A DNA stretch of 64,000 bases from DATJGR01 sp963787045 (lineage in GTDB: Bacteria > Pseudomonadota > Gammaproteobacteria > Pseudomonadales > Azotimanducaceae): contig CAWBBR010000025.1 of NCBI GenBank assembly GCA_963787045.1, positions 124,001 through 188,000 of the forward strand. The letters are read 5' to 3'. The notes beneath the pieces were generated by a model that searched no databases, was not told the origin of the DNA, and saw nothing but the letters and a program-made list of their open reading frames with translations. The position numbers and the translations under genes are program-made. Every line of letters starts with the position of its first letter. The stretch's first letter is position 1. Positions 1-8,640 of the stretch are shown piece after piece.

Positions 1-2
1 AC

Positions 3-260
3 CGTGCCGAGATGTACACCCGTCACGCGGTGAAGCTCGAACCGTTGTCCGTTCGCGAACGGATGTCCGACGTGCTGGCGCGCGTCAATGATGCGCCGGA
101 AGAGTTCGTCCCCTTCGTGAGCCTGTTCAACGTGCGCGAGGGACGGCTCGGCGTGATCGTCACGTTCCTCGCGTTGATGGAGCTGATCAGGGAACGGCTG
201 ATCGATCTCGTTCAGAACGGAGCTTTCGCGCCGATCTATCTGCGCGCCGCCGCCAACTAA
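3..260 (+). CDS. scpA: ScpA, segregation and condensation protein A (3' end only)
   Basis: This is the C-terminal part (about 85 residues) of the kleisin subunit of the SMC-ScpA-ScpB complex, which helps compact and segregate the chromosome. The gene begins before the window. The visible part contains the kleisin winged-helix end, with the stretches VPFVSLFNV and VIVTFLALMELIRE that contact the SMC head. It stops 15 bases before scpB, the usual partner, so the two almost certainly share an operon. The assignment rests on the C-terminal motif and the scpB neighbour. Confidence 0.88.
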   Translation, partial: RAEMYTRHAVKLEPLSVRERMSDVLARVNDAPEEFVPFVSLFNVREGRLGVIVTFLALMELIRERLIDLVQNGAFAPIYLRAAAN

Positions 261-275
261 TTTTCGGGACACCAA

Positions 276-950
276 ATGCTGGAACAGCAACGCATCAAAC
301 AGGTCGTCGAAGCCGCGCTGCTGTGCGCCGACGAACCACTCACCCTGGATCTGCTCGAGCGGCTCTTCGCGGAAGGCGAGTGCGACAAGGCCGCACTGAA
401 GTCGGTGATCGAGAGCATCGAGGAAGATTGTGCCGGTCGCGGCATCGAACTGAAGCGCGTGGCATCGGGTTACCGGTTTCAGGTGCGCCAGGAACTGGCG
501 CCATGGATGAGCCGCATGTGGGAAGACCGGCCGCCGCGCTATTCACGGGCGGTGCTCGAAACGCTCGCGCTGATCGCCTACAAACAACCGGTGACGCGCG
601 GCGACATCGAACAGGTGCGCGGCGTTGCGGTGAATTCGAACATGGTGCGGGCGTTGCTCGAGCGCGACTGGATCCGCGTCGTCGGCTATCGCGAGGTGCC
701 CGGGCGTCCTGCGATGTACGGAACGACCAAGACGTTCCTCGACTACTTCAACCTCAAGAGCCTCGACGAACTGCCGACGCTGCCGGAAATCAGGGCGCTG
801 ATCGAACCGATCGAAGCGGAACTCGCGGGCGCGGGTCCGGAATACGTCGAAGGTCCACGGGTCGAATTTCCGACCGACAACGTGACGATCGAGGAAGCGT
901 CCGGCGACGTTGAGTTCCTCGACGCGCCGAGCGCGGAACAGGAGCGGTGA
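276..950 (+). CDS. scpB: ScpB, segregation and condensation protein B
   Basis: ScpB is the 224-residue dimeric winged-helix partner of ScpA in the bacterial condensin complex. Family hallmarks are visible: an N-terminal helix-rich region, the segment RYSRAVLETLALIAYKQPVT (about residues 88-107), RGDIEQVRGV, and the second winged helix with GRPAMYGTT followed by FLDYFNL. The length fits proteobacterial ScpB, which carries an acidic tail after the folded core. It starts at ATG 15 bases after scpA, and its stop overlaps the GTG start of rluB by four bases, so scpA-scpB-rluB looks like one translationally coupled operon. Confidence 0.95.
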   Translation: MLEQQRIKQVVEAALLCADEPLTLDLLERLFAEGECDKAALKSVIESIEEDCAGRGIELKRVASGYRFQVRQELAPWMSRMWEDRPPRYSRAVLETLALIAYKQPVTRGDIEQVRGVAVNSNMVRALLERDWIRVVGYREVPGRPAMYGTTKTFLDYFNLKSLDELPTLPEIRALIEPIEAELAGAGPEYVEGPRVEFPTDNVTIEEASGDVEFLDAPSAEQER

Positions 951-1831
951 AGAAGGCGCGTTCGCCTCGCAAGACGCCTCGCGACGCGGCTCCCGCTCCG
1001 GCGGTCGATGTTCCGCAGACCGAAAAGCTCCACAAAGTGATGGCGGATGCCGGTCTCGGTTCGCGGCGCGAGATGGAGCGCTGGATCGAAGCGGGTCGCG
1101 TCATGGTCAACGGCGGGCGCGCGACACTGGGCGACCGGATCAGCGCCGAAGATAAGGTAACCGTCGACGGCGCGCCGCTGCATCATCGCGCCGAAACCAC
1201 CGCGCGGGTTCTGATCATGAACAAAGCCGACGGCGTGGTGTGCACGCGCCGCGATCCGGAAGGGCGTCCGACGTGCTTCGACGGATTGCCGAAGCTGGCC
1301 GGCGGACGCTGGGTGGTGGTCGGGCGTCTGGACATCAACTCGAGCGGACTGCTGCTGTTGACTAACGACGGCGCACTGGCGCATCGGCTGATGCATCCGT
1401 CGACCGGGATCGATCGGGAGTACGCGGTGCGCGTCGCCGGAGTCATCGACGAAGACATGGAGCGCGCGTTGCGGGAAGGCGTGTTGCTCGACGACGGAAT
1501 CGCAAAATTCACCGACATCGAGCGACACGGCGGCACCGGCTACAACCATTGGTATCACGTGACGTTGATGGAAGGCCGCAATCGCGAGGTGCGGCGCCTG
1601 CTCGAGTCGCAAGGCGTGCGCGTGTCGCGCCTCAAGCGCGTCAGGTACGGTCCGGTGGTACTGCCGGCGTCGTTGCGCCGCGGCAGTTGGGACGAGGTGT
1701 CTGCTGCCGACGTTGCAGAGCTCTATCGCGTGCTCGGATTGCCGAAACCCCGGCTCGAAAAGCGCGGCGCGCGGCGTGGGGCAGCGTCGGTACTGATTCC
1801 GTATCCGGAGTTGCGCCGCGTCAGAGCGTGA
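947..1831 (+). CDS. rluB: RluB-type 23S rRNA pseudouridine synthase
   Basis: This cytoplasmic enzyme of the RsuA/RluB/RluE family isomerises a uridine to pseudouridine in 23S rRNA (position 2605 in E. coli). An S4 RNA-binding domain occupies about residues 25-75 (KLHKVMADAGLGSRREME). The catalytic domain has the family motif GRLDINSSGLLLLTNDG around residues 125-141, where the Asp of GRLD is the nucleophile. The GTG start overlaps the scpB stop (GTGA). The scpA-scpB-rluB order is common in gammaproteobacteria. The basic C-terminal tail (from about residue 265) is typical of RluB rather than RsuA. Confidence 0.93.
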   Translation: MKKARSPRKTPRDAAPAPAVDVPQTEKLHKVMADAGLGSRREMERWIEAGRVMVNGGRATLGDRISAEDKVTVDGAPLHHRAETTARVLIMNKADGVVCTRRDPEGRPTCFDGLPKLAGGRWVVVGRLDINSSGLLLLTNDGALAHRLMHPSTGIDREYAVRVAGVIDEDMERALREGVLLDDGIAKFTDIERHGGTGYNHWYHVTLMEGRNREVRRLLESQGVRVSRLKRVRYGPVVLPASLRRGSWDEVSAADVAELYRVLGLPKPRLEKRGARRGAASVLIPYPELRRVRA

Positions 1832-1868
1832 CGACCCGGTTGCGCAGATCTGCGCGCTCGGTTTTCCG

Positions 1869-2651
1869 TCACGGCGCCCAGTCTCTGGCGTCCCACTGAA
1901 TTTCCGGCCGGCCGCGCGCCTGCGGTCCCATCAGAAACAGATAGATGTCCATGCGCGCCTCCGGTGGCGGAACCGTCATCGGATCTTCGCCGGGATAAGC
2001 GGTGGTGCGCATCGTCGTGCGCGTCGCGCCGGGGTTCAGGGTCGTAACGCGAACCCGACCTTCGTCTGCGAGTTCGTCGGCCAGCACTTGTGCGAACCCT
2101 TCTGCGGCAAATTTCGATGCCGCATACGCGCCCCAGTAAGCGCGGCCGGCCCGGCCGACACTGGACGACGTGATCACGACCGACGCGTCCGTCGCGCGCC
2201 GCAGCGCCGGTAGCACGCCTTGCGTGAGCAGGAACATCGCTTCGACGTTGACCTGCATGACGCGTCGCCAACTCGCAGCGTCGTAGAACTCGAGAGGCAC
2301 GCGCGGCCCGAGCATACTGGCGTTGTGGAGTAGCCCGTCCAGCTGTCCATAGTGGTCGACGATCTGATCGTTCAACTCCGCATACGCGTCGGCAGTCGCG
2401 ACTTCGAGGTCGCATGGCACGATCGTCGGATCGGTGTCGGTTTCGGCCTTGATTGCATCGAAGACCGTCTCGAGCTTCTGCTGGTTGCGTCCCAACAGAA
2501 CGACGTTGGCGCGATGGGCGGCGAACGTGCGCGCCGCGCAGCGGCCGATGCCGTCGCCGGCGCCGGTGACGAGCACGGTTCGACCTGCCAGAAGATCAGC
2601 CGGGGGTTGATACCGCCAGTTGGCACGGGCGGCTTCGAGTTCGGAGTACAT
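1869..2651 (-). CDS. yciK: YciK-family short-chain dehydrogenase
   Basis: A 260-residue NAD(P)-dependent short-chain dehydrogenase of the YciK type, physiological substrate unknown. It has the cofactor-binding glycine motif TGAGDGIG (about residues 29-36), HNASM in place of NNAG, and the catalytic set Ser...Tyr-Ala-Ala-Ser-Lys in TSSSVGRAGRAYWGAYAASK. The ATG at 2651 overlaps the ubiG stop by one base (TGATG), which settles the start and implies translational coupling. The order mtaD-ubiG-yciK is conserved in Pseudomonas and relatives, where mupP/gph usually sits between ubiG and yciK; here it is missing. The C-terminus ends in WDARDWAP. Confidence 0.88.
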   Translation of the reverse strand: MYSELEAARANWRYQPPADLLAGRTVLVTGAGDGIGRCAARTFAAHRANVVLLGRNQQKLETVFDAIKAETDTDPTIVPCDLEVATADAYAELNDQIVDHYGQLDGLLHNASMLGPRVPLEFYDAASWRRVMQVNVEAMFLLTQGVLPALRRATDASVVITSSSVGRAGRAYWGAYAASKFAAEGFAQVLADELADEGRVRVTTLNPGATRTTMRTTAYPGEDPMTVPPPEARMDIYLFLMGPQARGRPEIQWDARDWAP

Positions 2652-3358
2652 CAGGTCGCTTCGGGTTTGATTGCGTGGAGGAAGTAGTTCACGTCGACGT
2701 CTGGGCCGAGCGCTGCCTTGCGCGTCAGCGGGTTGTACGTCATGCCGATGATCTCGCGCGTAACCAGCCCCGCGTCGCGCACGGCGCGAGCGAGTTCGGA
2801 AGGACGGATGAATTTGCGGTAGTCGTGCGTTCCGCGCGGCACGAGATTCAACAGGTATTCGGCGCCGACCACCGCGAGCGCCCAGGCTTTCGGATTGCGG
2901 TTGATGGTCGAGAAAAATACGTGGCCGCCCGGTTTCGCCAGCGTCGCGCACGCGCTGACGATCGATTGCGGATCGGGTACGTGCTCGATCATCTCGAGGC
3001 ACGCGACCACGTCGAATGTGCCCGGTACTTCTGCCGCGAGCGCCTCTGCGCTGACCTGGCGATATTGCACGTCGACGCCGGACTCCACCGCGTGCAGACG
3101 CGCAACGGCGAGCGTTCCTTCCGCGAGATCGGCACCGAGTACGCGCGCGCCGTGCGCCGCCAGCGCCTCGGCCAGAATGCCGCCGCCGCAACCGATTTCC
3201 ACCACGCGCTTACCAACGAGTTCACAGCGTCGCTCGATGTAGTCGACACGCAGCGGGTTGATGTCGTGCAGCGTGCGGAAGTCGCCTTCCGGGTCCCACC
3301 AGCGATGCGCCAGCGACTCGAACTTGGCGATTTCAGATTGGTCGACGTTCTCGGTCAC
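2651..3358 (-). CDS. ubiG: UbiG, ubiquinone biosynthesis O-methyltransferase
   Basis: UbiG carries out both O-methylations of the ubiquinone ring with S-adenosylmethionine. The 235-residue product starts VTENVDQSEIAKFESLAHRWW, matching the family N-terminus, so I chose the GTG at 3358; a longer reading further upstream is unrelated to the family. Visible motifs are VVEIGCGGG (SAM motif I), CLEMIEHVPDP, PGGHVFFSTINRN and the C-terminal YNPLTRKAALGPDVDVNY. It is the middle gene of a minus-strand operon, 34 bases after the mtaD-like gene and overlapping yciK by one base. Confidence 0.95.
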   Translation of the reverse strand: MTENVDQSEIAKFESLAHRWWDPEGDFRTLHDINPLRVDYIERRCELVGKRVVEIGCGGGILAEALAAHGARVLGADLAEGTLAVARLHAVESGVDVQYRQVSAEALAAEVPGTFDVVACLEMIEHVPDPQSIVSACATLAKPGGHVFFSTINRNPKAWALAVVGAEYLLNLVPRGTHDYRKFIRPSELARAVRDAGLVTREIIGMTYNPLTRKAALGPDVDVNYFLHAIKPEAT

Positions 3359-3392
3359 GATTCGTCTCGAACTCGATTTGAAGGTGGCGACA

Positions 3393-4718
3393 TCAGGCCA
3401 GCGCCGCGAGCCGCGTGGACCAGCGCATCGCGCGCGCGTGGATGGCGGCTTCGTCCAGCGTGGTCGGTCTGCCTTCCAGCAGCACGTGTTGGCCGGCGAT
3501 CCACGCATTCCGAACGTGGCTGCCGGAAGCGCCGTACACCAACGTCGCTTCGGGACGGTGTACCGGTAACGCCGCCGAGTAAGTCAGATCGACGGAGATC
3601 AGGTCCGCAGCCTTGCCGTTTTCGATCGAGCCGATCGTCGCGTCGAGTCCCAGCGCGCGGGCGCTGCCGAGCGTCGCGAGTTCCAGCGCGTCGAACGCGC
3701 CGAGCGCGGTGGGGTCGCCGGTGATCGTCTTTGCCAGAAGTGCGGCCACGCGCAACTCGGTGAACAGGTCGAGCGTGTTGTTGGCGGCGGCGCCGTCGGT
3801 GCCGAGCCCGACGACGAGTCCGCGCCGTCTGAAACGCTCGATGTCGCACGCGCCGCTGCCGAGCTTCAGGTTCGACTGCGGGCAATGCACCGCGCGCACG
3901 CCGGACTCGGCCAGCAGTTCGAGTTCTTCGTCGTCGACCTGCGTCAGGTGCACCGCCTGCAGACGCGGCACCAGCAGACCGAGTTCGGCGAGGTAGTGGA
4001 TGTGGCTGGTGCCGAGTTCGCGGTGAGCCGCTTCGACCTCGGCGGCCGTCTCGTGAACGTGCATGTGAATGGGCGCGTCGATCTCTTCGGCGTAGGTCAG
4101 CGCCTTGAGCAGATCGGCTTTGCCGAGCGCGTAGGCGGAGTGCGGGCCGAATGCGACGCGGAGCAGCGGGTCGTCGCGGTGCTCGTCGTGCAGCGCGAGT
4201 CCCTTGTGGAAACCTTCGTCGGCGGTGCTCGACCACGCGTTCGGAAACTGGATCAACGGAAACGCGATCTGCGCGCGCATGCCGGCTTCCTGCGCGACGC
4301 GGGCGGCGACCTCGGGGAAGAAGTACATGTCGCTGAAGCAGGTCGTGCCGGACTTCAGCATTTCGAGCAGCGCGAGCGCGACGCCGTCGGCGACGAAATC
4401 CGGCGACATCCATTGCGCCTCGATCGGCCAGATGCGGTCGCGCAGCCATGCATCGAGCGGCATGTCCTCCGCGAGACCGCGCAATAAGACCATCGCCGCG
4501 TGACCGTGCGCGTTGACGAGGCCCGGCATCAGCACCTGTCCGTCGAGACGCTGGATCGCGGTCGCGTGAAACTGTTCGTGGATCGTGGCCGTAGCGCCGA
4601 TCGCGATGATTTTTCCGTCGTTGATCGCGATGCTGTGGCCGGTGAGCACGGTGCGCGCCGGCACGATCGGCAGTATCCAGGTCGGATCGAGAATGAGGTC
4701 GGCGGTGGGCGTCGGCAT
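3393..4718 (-). CDS. mtaD: MtaD/SsnA-type amidohydrolase, 5'-methylthioadenosine/S-adenosylhomocysteine deaminase family
   Basis: A 441-residue zinc amidohydrolase of the TRZ/ATZ family. In gammaproteobacteria the copy beside ubiG is usually annotated as methylthioadenosine/SAH deaminase, although substrates range across adenosine derivatives and guanine-like bases. Metal ligands are visible in VNAHGHAAM (HxH, about residue 66), HVHET (about 207), AVHLTQ (about 236) and the Asp of GTDGAAANNTLDLF. I preferred the ATG at 4718 (MPTPTADLIL) over one eight codons upstream, because family members start there. It diverges from gyrA across about 100 bases and heads the mtaD-ubiG-yciK operon. The family call is firm; the exact substrate is inferred from context. 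Confidence 0.85.
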   Translation of the reverse strand: MPTPTADLILDPTWILPIVPARTVLTGHSIAINDGKIIAIGATATIHEQFHATAIQRLDGQVLMPGLVNAHGHAAMVLLRGLAEDMPLDAWLRDRIWPIEAQWMSPDFVADGVALALLEMLKSGTTCFSDMYFFPEVAARVAQEAGMRAQIAFPLIQFPNAWSSTADEGFHKGLALHDEHRDDPLLRVAFGPHSAYALGKADLLKALTYAEEIDAPIHMHVHETAAEVEAAHRELGTSHIHYLAELGLLVPRLQAVHLTQVDDEELELLAESGVRAVHCPQSNLKLGSGACDIERFRRRGLVVGLGTDGAAANNTLDLFTELRVAALLAKTITGDPTALGAFDALELATLGSARALGLDATIGSIENGKAADLISVDLTYSAALPVHRPEATLVYGASGSHVRNAWIAGQHVLLEGRPTTLDEAAIHARAMRWSTRLAALA

Positions 4719-4752
4719 CGCGCGATTATATGTCGCGGCCATGGCCGATGGC

Positions 4753-4780
4753 TCGGTTTCGAAAGCGATCGTGTTAAGCT
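4753..4780 (+). promoter_or_regulatory. Candidate gyrA promoter
   Basis: A weak sigma-70-like pair, TCGGTT and TAAGCT separated by 16 bases, lies about 40 bases upstream of the gyrA ATG in the gap between the divergent mtaD-like gene and gyrA. It is a pattern match only. The position is sensible, but the -35 box is poor. Confidence 0.3.
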
Positions 4781-4818
4781 AGCGCGTTTTTCGCACCCTC
4801 CGGTTTACAGCTCAATCC

Positions 4819-7482
4819 ATGGCCGAATTCGAGAAAGAAACACTGCCCGTCGCAATCGAAGACGAGCTGAAGAAGTCATACCTCGCATATGCGATGAGCG
4901 TCATCGTCGGACGCGCATTGCCCGACGTTCGCGACGGCTTGAAGCCCGTGCATCGACGCGTTCTGTTCGCGATGAACGAGCTGAACAACACGTACAACCG
5001 AGCGTACGTCAAGTCCGCTCGAATCGCCGGCGATGTGATCGGCAAGTACCACCCGCACGGCGAAGGCGCGGTGTACGACACCATCGTGCGGATGGCGCAA
5101 TCGTTCGCGATGCGCTACTGCCTGGTCGACGGTCAGGGCAACTTCGGTTCGGTCGACGGTGATCCGGCGGCGGCGATGCGCTACACCGAAGTGCGGTTGT
5201 CGCGGATAGCTGGCGAACTGCTCGAAGACCTCGACAAAGAAACGGTGCCGTACGTCGCGAACTACGACGATACGCTGCAGATTCCGGAAGTATTGCCGAC
5301 TCGCGTGCCGAATCTGCTGGTGAACGGCTCGACCGGTATCGCGGTCGGCATGGCGACGAACATTCCGCCGCACAATCTGCGCGAAGTGATCGATGGGTGC
5401 CTCGCGCTGATCGACGATCCCGAGATTTCGATCGATGGGCTGATGGAATTCATCAAGGGCCCGGATTTTCCGACGGCCGCGATCATCAACGGTCGCGCCG
5501 GCATCGTCGAGGCTTACAAGACCGGCCGGGGGCGCATCTTCGTGCGCGCGCGCGCCGAAGTCGAAACCGACGAAAAGACCGGCAGAGACACGATCATCAT
5601 CACCGAGATCCCGTATCAGCTGAACAAGGCGCGCTTGATCGAGCGCATCGCCGAACTGGTGAAAGAGAAGAAGATCGAAGGCATCACCGAACTGCGCGAC
5701 GAGTCGGACAAAGACGGCCTGCGAGTGGTCATCGAGTTGCGGCGCGGCGAGTCGGGTGAAGTGGTCCTGAACAATCTTTACAGCCAGACGCAACTGCAGG
5801 GCGTCTACGGCATCAACTGCGTCGCGCTCGTCGACGGACAGCCGCGCGTGCTCAATCTGAAGCAGGTGCTCGAAGCGTTCGTCAAACACCGCCGGGAAGT
5901 GGTGACGCGTCGCTCGGTGTTCCTGTTGCGCCGTGCGCGCCAACGCGGCCACATCCTCGAAGGACAAGCCGTTGCATTGGCGAACATCGACAAAGTAGTG
6001 GAACTGATCCGCTCGTCGCCCGATGCCGCCGAAGCGCGCGCGCGTCTGATGGGGCAAGGCTGGACGTCGGCGAACGTCACCGAGTTGCTCGCGCGCGCCG
6101 GCAGCAATGCGTGCCGGCCGGAAGGCCTCGACGAGCAATACGGATTCAGAGACGGGCTCTACTACCTGTCGGAAGAACAGGCACAGGCGATCCTCGATCT
6201 CCGTCTGCACCGGCTGACCGCGCTCGAGCAAAGCAAGCTGATCGACGAATACCAGGAAATCCTCGACGAAATCACCGAACTGCTCGCGATCCTCGCGTCC
6301 ACCGAGCGGCTGCTCGACGTCATCCGCGGCGAACTGAAGACCATCCGCGAGACGTACGGCGACGATCGCCTCACCGAGATCGTTAGCAGCCACCTCGATC
6401 TGTCGGTCGAAGACCTCATCACCGAAGAAGACATGGTGGTTACCGTTTCGCACCACGGCTACGCGAAGACTCAGCCGGTGACCGACTATCAGGCGCAACG
6501 GCGTGGCGGTCGCGGAAGGGCGGCGACGGCGGTGAAAGACGAAGACTTCGTCGAGCACCTGCTCGTCACGTCGAGCCACGACACGCTGTTGTGCTTCTCG
6601 AACTTCGGCAAGGTGTACTGGATCAAGGCGTACCAGATACCGCAGGCGAGCCGCGGCGCGAAAGGGCGCCCGCTCGTCAACATGCTTCCGCTCGATGTCG
6701 AAGAGCGGATCACGGCGATTCTGCCGATCCGCGATTTCACGGCCGACGCGTTCGTGTTCATGGCAACCGCGAACGGCACCGTGAAGAAGACGCCGCTCGA
6801 GCAGTTCTCGCGGCCGCGCACCAGCGGGCTGATCGCGCTCGATCTCGAGGAAGGCAACACGCTGGTCGGCGTCTCGTTGACGGACGGACATTGCGACGTG
6901 CTGGTGCTGTCGAGTTCCGGCAAAGCCGCGCGATTCAAGGAATCCGACGTGCGGGCGATGGGTCGAACGGCGCGCGGCGTGCGCGGCATCCGGCTGATCG
7001 GCGGACATCGTCTGATCGCGCTGATCGTCCCGCAGGAAAACGGCTACATCCTGACGGCCAGCGAAAACGGCTACGGCAAGCGCACGCTCGTCAGCGACTT
7101 CCCGCTCAAAGGTCGTGGTACGCAGGGCGTGATCGCGATGCAGGTCAGCGAACGCAACGGTGCGCTGGTCGGTGCGGTGCAGGTGTTCGACGGCGATGAA
7201 CTGATGTTGATCAGCGACCAGGGTACGTTGGTGCGGATTCCCGCCGACCAGGTCTCGCTGGTGGGTCGCAACACGCAAGGCGTTCGGCTGATTGCGGTCC
7301 GCGACGACGAGCGTCTGGTGCGGATCGCGCGCCTCGTCGAGTCCGAAGTGAACGGCGACGACGCGACGGTGGTTGGCGACGATGCGACGCGCGACGACTG
7401 GTTAGCGACGATGCGACCGAGCGGAAATGGATATCGACGATGCGACCGACGCGGGCGACGATGTGGACAGCGGCGCGCCTGA
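4819..7482 (+). CDS. gyrA: GyrA, DNA gyrase subunit A (frameshifted at the extreme 3' end)
   Basis: Subunit A of the type II topoisomerase that introduces negative supercoils. The order is N-terminal winged helix and tower with catalytic Tyr122 (MRYTEVR), coiled coil, then a C-terminal beta-pinwheel with the GyrA box QRRGGRG near residue 556. Residue numbering matches E. coli through the quinolone pocket, which reads HPHGEGAVYD: position 82 is Glu and position 83 is Gly rather than Ser. The last 30 or so residues are atypical and basic. In another frame, bases 7427-7492 encode an acidic tail ending DSGAPEEE, as expected for GyrA. A one-base indel near 7400-7430 is therefore likely, and the true stop is probably at 7490-7492, five bases before serC. 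Confidence 0.96.
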   Translation: MAEFEKETLPVAIEDELKKSYLAYAMSVIVGRALPDVRDGLKPVHRRVLFAMNELNNTYNRAYVKSARIAGDVIGKYHPHGEGAVYDTIVRMAQSFAMRYCLVDGQGNFGSVDGDPAAAMRYTEVRLSRIAGELLEDLDKETVPYVANYDDTLQIPEVLPTRVPNLLVNGSTGIAVGMATNIPPHNLREVIDGCLALIDDPEISIDGLMEFIKGPDFPTAAIINGRAGIVEAYKTGRGRIFVRARAEVETDEKTGRDTIIITEIPYQLNKARLIERIAELVKEKKIEGITELRDESDKDGLRVVIELRRGESGEVVLNNLYSQTQLQGVYGINCVALVDGQPRVLNLKQVLEAFVKHRREVVTRRSVFLLRRARQRGHILEGQAVALANIDKVVELIRSSPDAAEARARLMGQGWTSANVTELLARAGSNACRPEGLDEQYGFRDGLYYLSEEQAQAILDLRLHRLTALEQSKLIDEYQEILDEITELLAILASTERLLDVIRGELKTIRETYGDDRLTEIVSSHLDLSVEDLITEEDMVVTVSHHGYAKTQPVTDYQAQRRGGRGRAATAVKDEDFVEHLLVTSSHDTLLCFSNFGKVYWIKAYQIPQASRGAKGRPLVNMLPLDVEERITAILPIRDFTADAFVFMATANGTVKKTPLEQFSRPRTSGLIALDLEEGNTLVGVSLTDGHCDVLVLSSSGKAARFKESDVRAMGRTARGVRGIRLIGGHRLIALIVPQENGYILTASENGYGKRTLVSDFPLKGRGTQGVIAMQVSERNGALVGAVQVFDGDELMLISDQGTLVRIPADQVSLVGRNTQGVRLIAVRDDERLVRIARLVESEVNGDDATVVGDDATRDDWLATMRPSGNGYRRCDRRGRRCGQRRA

Positions 7483-7496
7483 AGAAGAGTGAACCG

Positions 7497-8582
7497 ATGA
7501 AACGCGCATTCAATTTCTCCGCGGGTCCGGCGGCGTTGCCGCTGGAAGTGCTCGAAGAAGCTGCAGCGGAACTGTTCGATTACCGCGGCACCGGCATGTC
7601 GGTGATGGAGATGAGCCACCGCAGCGACGAGTTCGTCGAGATCGCGCAGCGCGCCGAAGCGGATCTGCGCGAACTGCTCGGCGTATCCGACGACTATGCG
7701 GTGCTGTTTCTGCAGGGCGGTGCGACCGCGCAATTCGCAGCGGTGCCCCTCAATCTGCTTGGTGACAGAACCGCTGCCGATCACGTCAACACCGGCGCGT
7801 GGGCGAAGAAAGCCATCAGCGAGGCCAAGCACTATTGCCGTGCGAACGTGGTCGCGAGTTCCGAAGCGACCAACTTCGATCGGGTTCCCCCGCGCGCCGA
7901 GTGGAAACTCGATCCGAACGCCGCGTACGTGCACATCATCGGCAACGAGACGATCGGTGGAGTCGAATACCACGACGTTCCCGACGTCGGATCCGTTCCG
8001 CTCGTATCGGACATGTCGAGCACGCTGCTGTCGCGGCCGATCGACGTCTCGCGCTTCGGCGCGATCTATGCCGGCGCGCAGAAGAATATCGGGCCGGCCG
8101 GATTGGTACTGGTGATCGTCCGTCGCGACCTGCTCGGGCGCGCTCGCGCAGATACGCCGAGCGTGCTGGACTGGAAGCTCAACGCCGACAACGATTCGAT
8201 GTACAACACACCGGCGACGTATTCCTGGTACATCGCCGGACTGGTGTTCCGCTGGATCAAACGTCAGGGCGGCCTCCAGGCGATGGAACAGCGGAATCGG
8301 GCGAAGGCGCAGAAACTGTATCGGGCCATCGATTCCAGCAACTTCTATCGATGTCCGGTGGTGCAGCGCGATCGCTCGCTGATGAACGTGACGTTCACGC
8401 TGGCCGACGAATCGCTCGACAAGGCGTTCGTCAAAGGCGCCGAGGCGGCCGGCATGCAGACCTTGAAAGGACATCGCAGCGTCGGTGGAATGCGTGCGAG
8501 CCTCTATAACGCCGTTCCGGAAGCGGCGGTCGATGCATTGATCGAGTACATGGCGGCGTTCGAAGCGGAACATGGCGCGTGA
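7497..8582 (+). CDS. serC: SerC, phosphoserine aminotransferase
   Basis: A PLP enzyme of 361 residues that converts 3-phosphohydroxypyruvate and glutamate to phosphoserine in serine synthesis; it also acts in pyridoxal phosphate synthesis in this class. The start MKRAFNFSAGPAALP is the family signature. The PLP lysine lies in YAGAQKNIGPAG (about residue 198), and the C-terminus carries GHRSVGGMRASLYNA. Length matches the family. It follows gyrA directly and precedes pheA, the conserved gyrA-serC-pheA-hisC-tyrA arrangement. Confidence 0.97.
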   Translation: MKRAFNFSAGPAALPLEVLEEAAAELFDYRGTGMSVMEMSHRSDEFVEIAQRAEADLRELLGVSDDYAVLFLQGGATAQFAAVPLNLLGDRTAADHVNTGAWAKKAISEAKHYCRANVVASSEATNFDRVPPRAEWKLDPNAAYVHIIGNETIGGVEYHDVPDVGSVPLVSDMSSTLLSRPIDVSRFGAIYAGAQKNIGPAGLVLVIVRRDLLGRARADTPSVLDWKLNADNDSMYNTPATYSWYIAGLVFRWIKRQGGLQAMEQRNRAKAQKLYRAIDSSNFYRCPVVQRDRSLMNVTFTLADESLDKAFVKGAEAAGMQTLKGHRSVGGMRASLYNAVPEAAVDALIEYMAAFEAEHGA

Positions 8583-8610
8583 AATCTGAATCCGTGTCCG
8601 AGTGGCGAGA

Positions 8611-8634
8611 CCGACTCTGCTGTCGCAGAGTCGG
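8611..8634 (+). promoter_or_regulatory. Perfect 10-bp hairpin directly upstream of the pheA start
   Basis: CCGACTCTGC, loop TGTC, GCAGAGTCGG forms a perfect 10-base-pair stem with a tetraloop, ending six bases before the pheA ATG at 8641. No run of T follows, so it is not a standard intrinsic terminator. It would mask the region where a ribosome binding site should be, and could be an RNA processing or translational control element. It is seen in sequence only; function is inferred. Confidence 0.5.
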
Positions 8635-8640
8635 ACAGTG

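Noticed and set aside
2652..3191. N-terminal extension of the YciK frame
   Set aside because: The extra part overlaps ubiG in another frame and is Arg-rich; YciK homology starts at the ATG at 2651.
4876..7278. An 800-codon open frame antisense to gyrA
   Set aside because: gyrA is certain in this interval. The opposite frame is His/Arg/Asp-rich shadow sequence.
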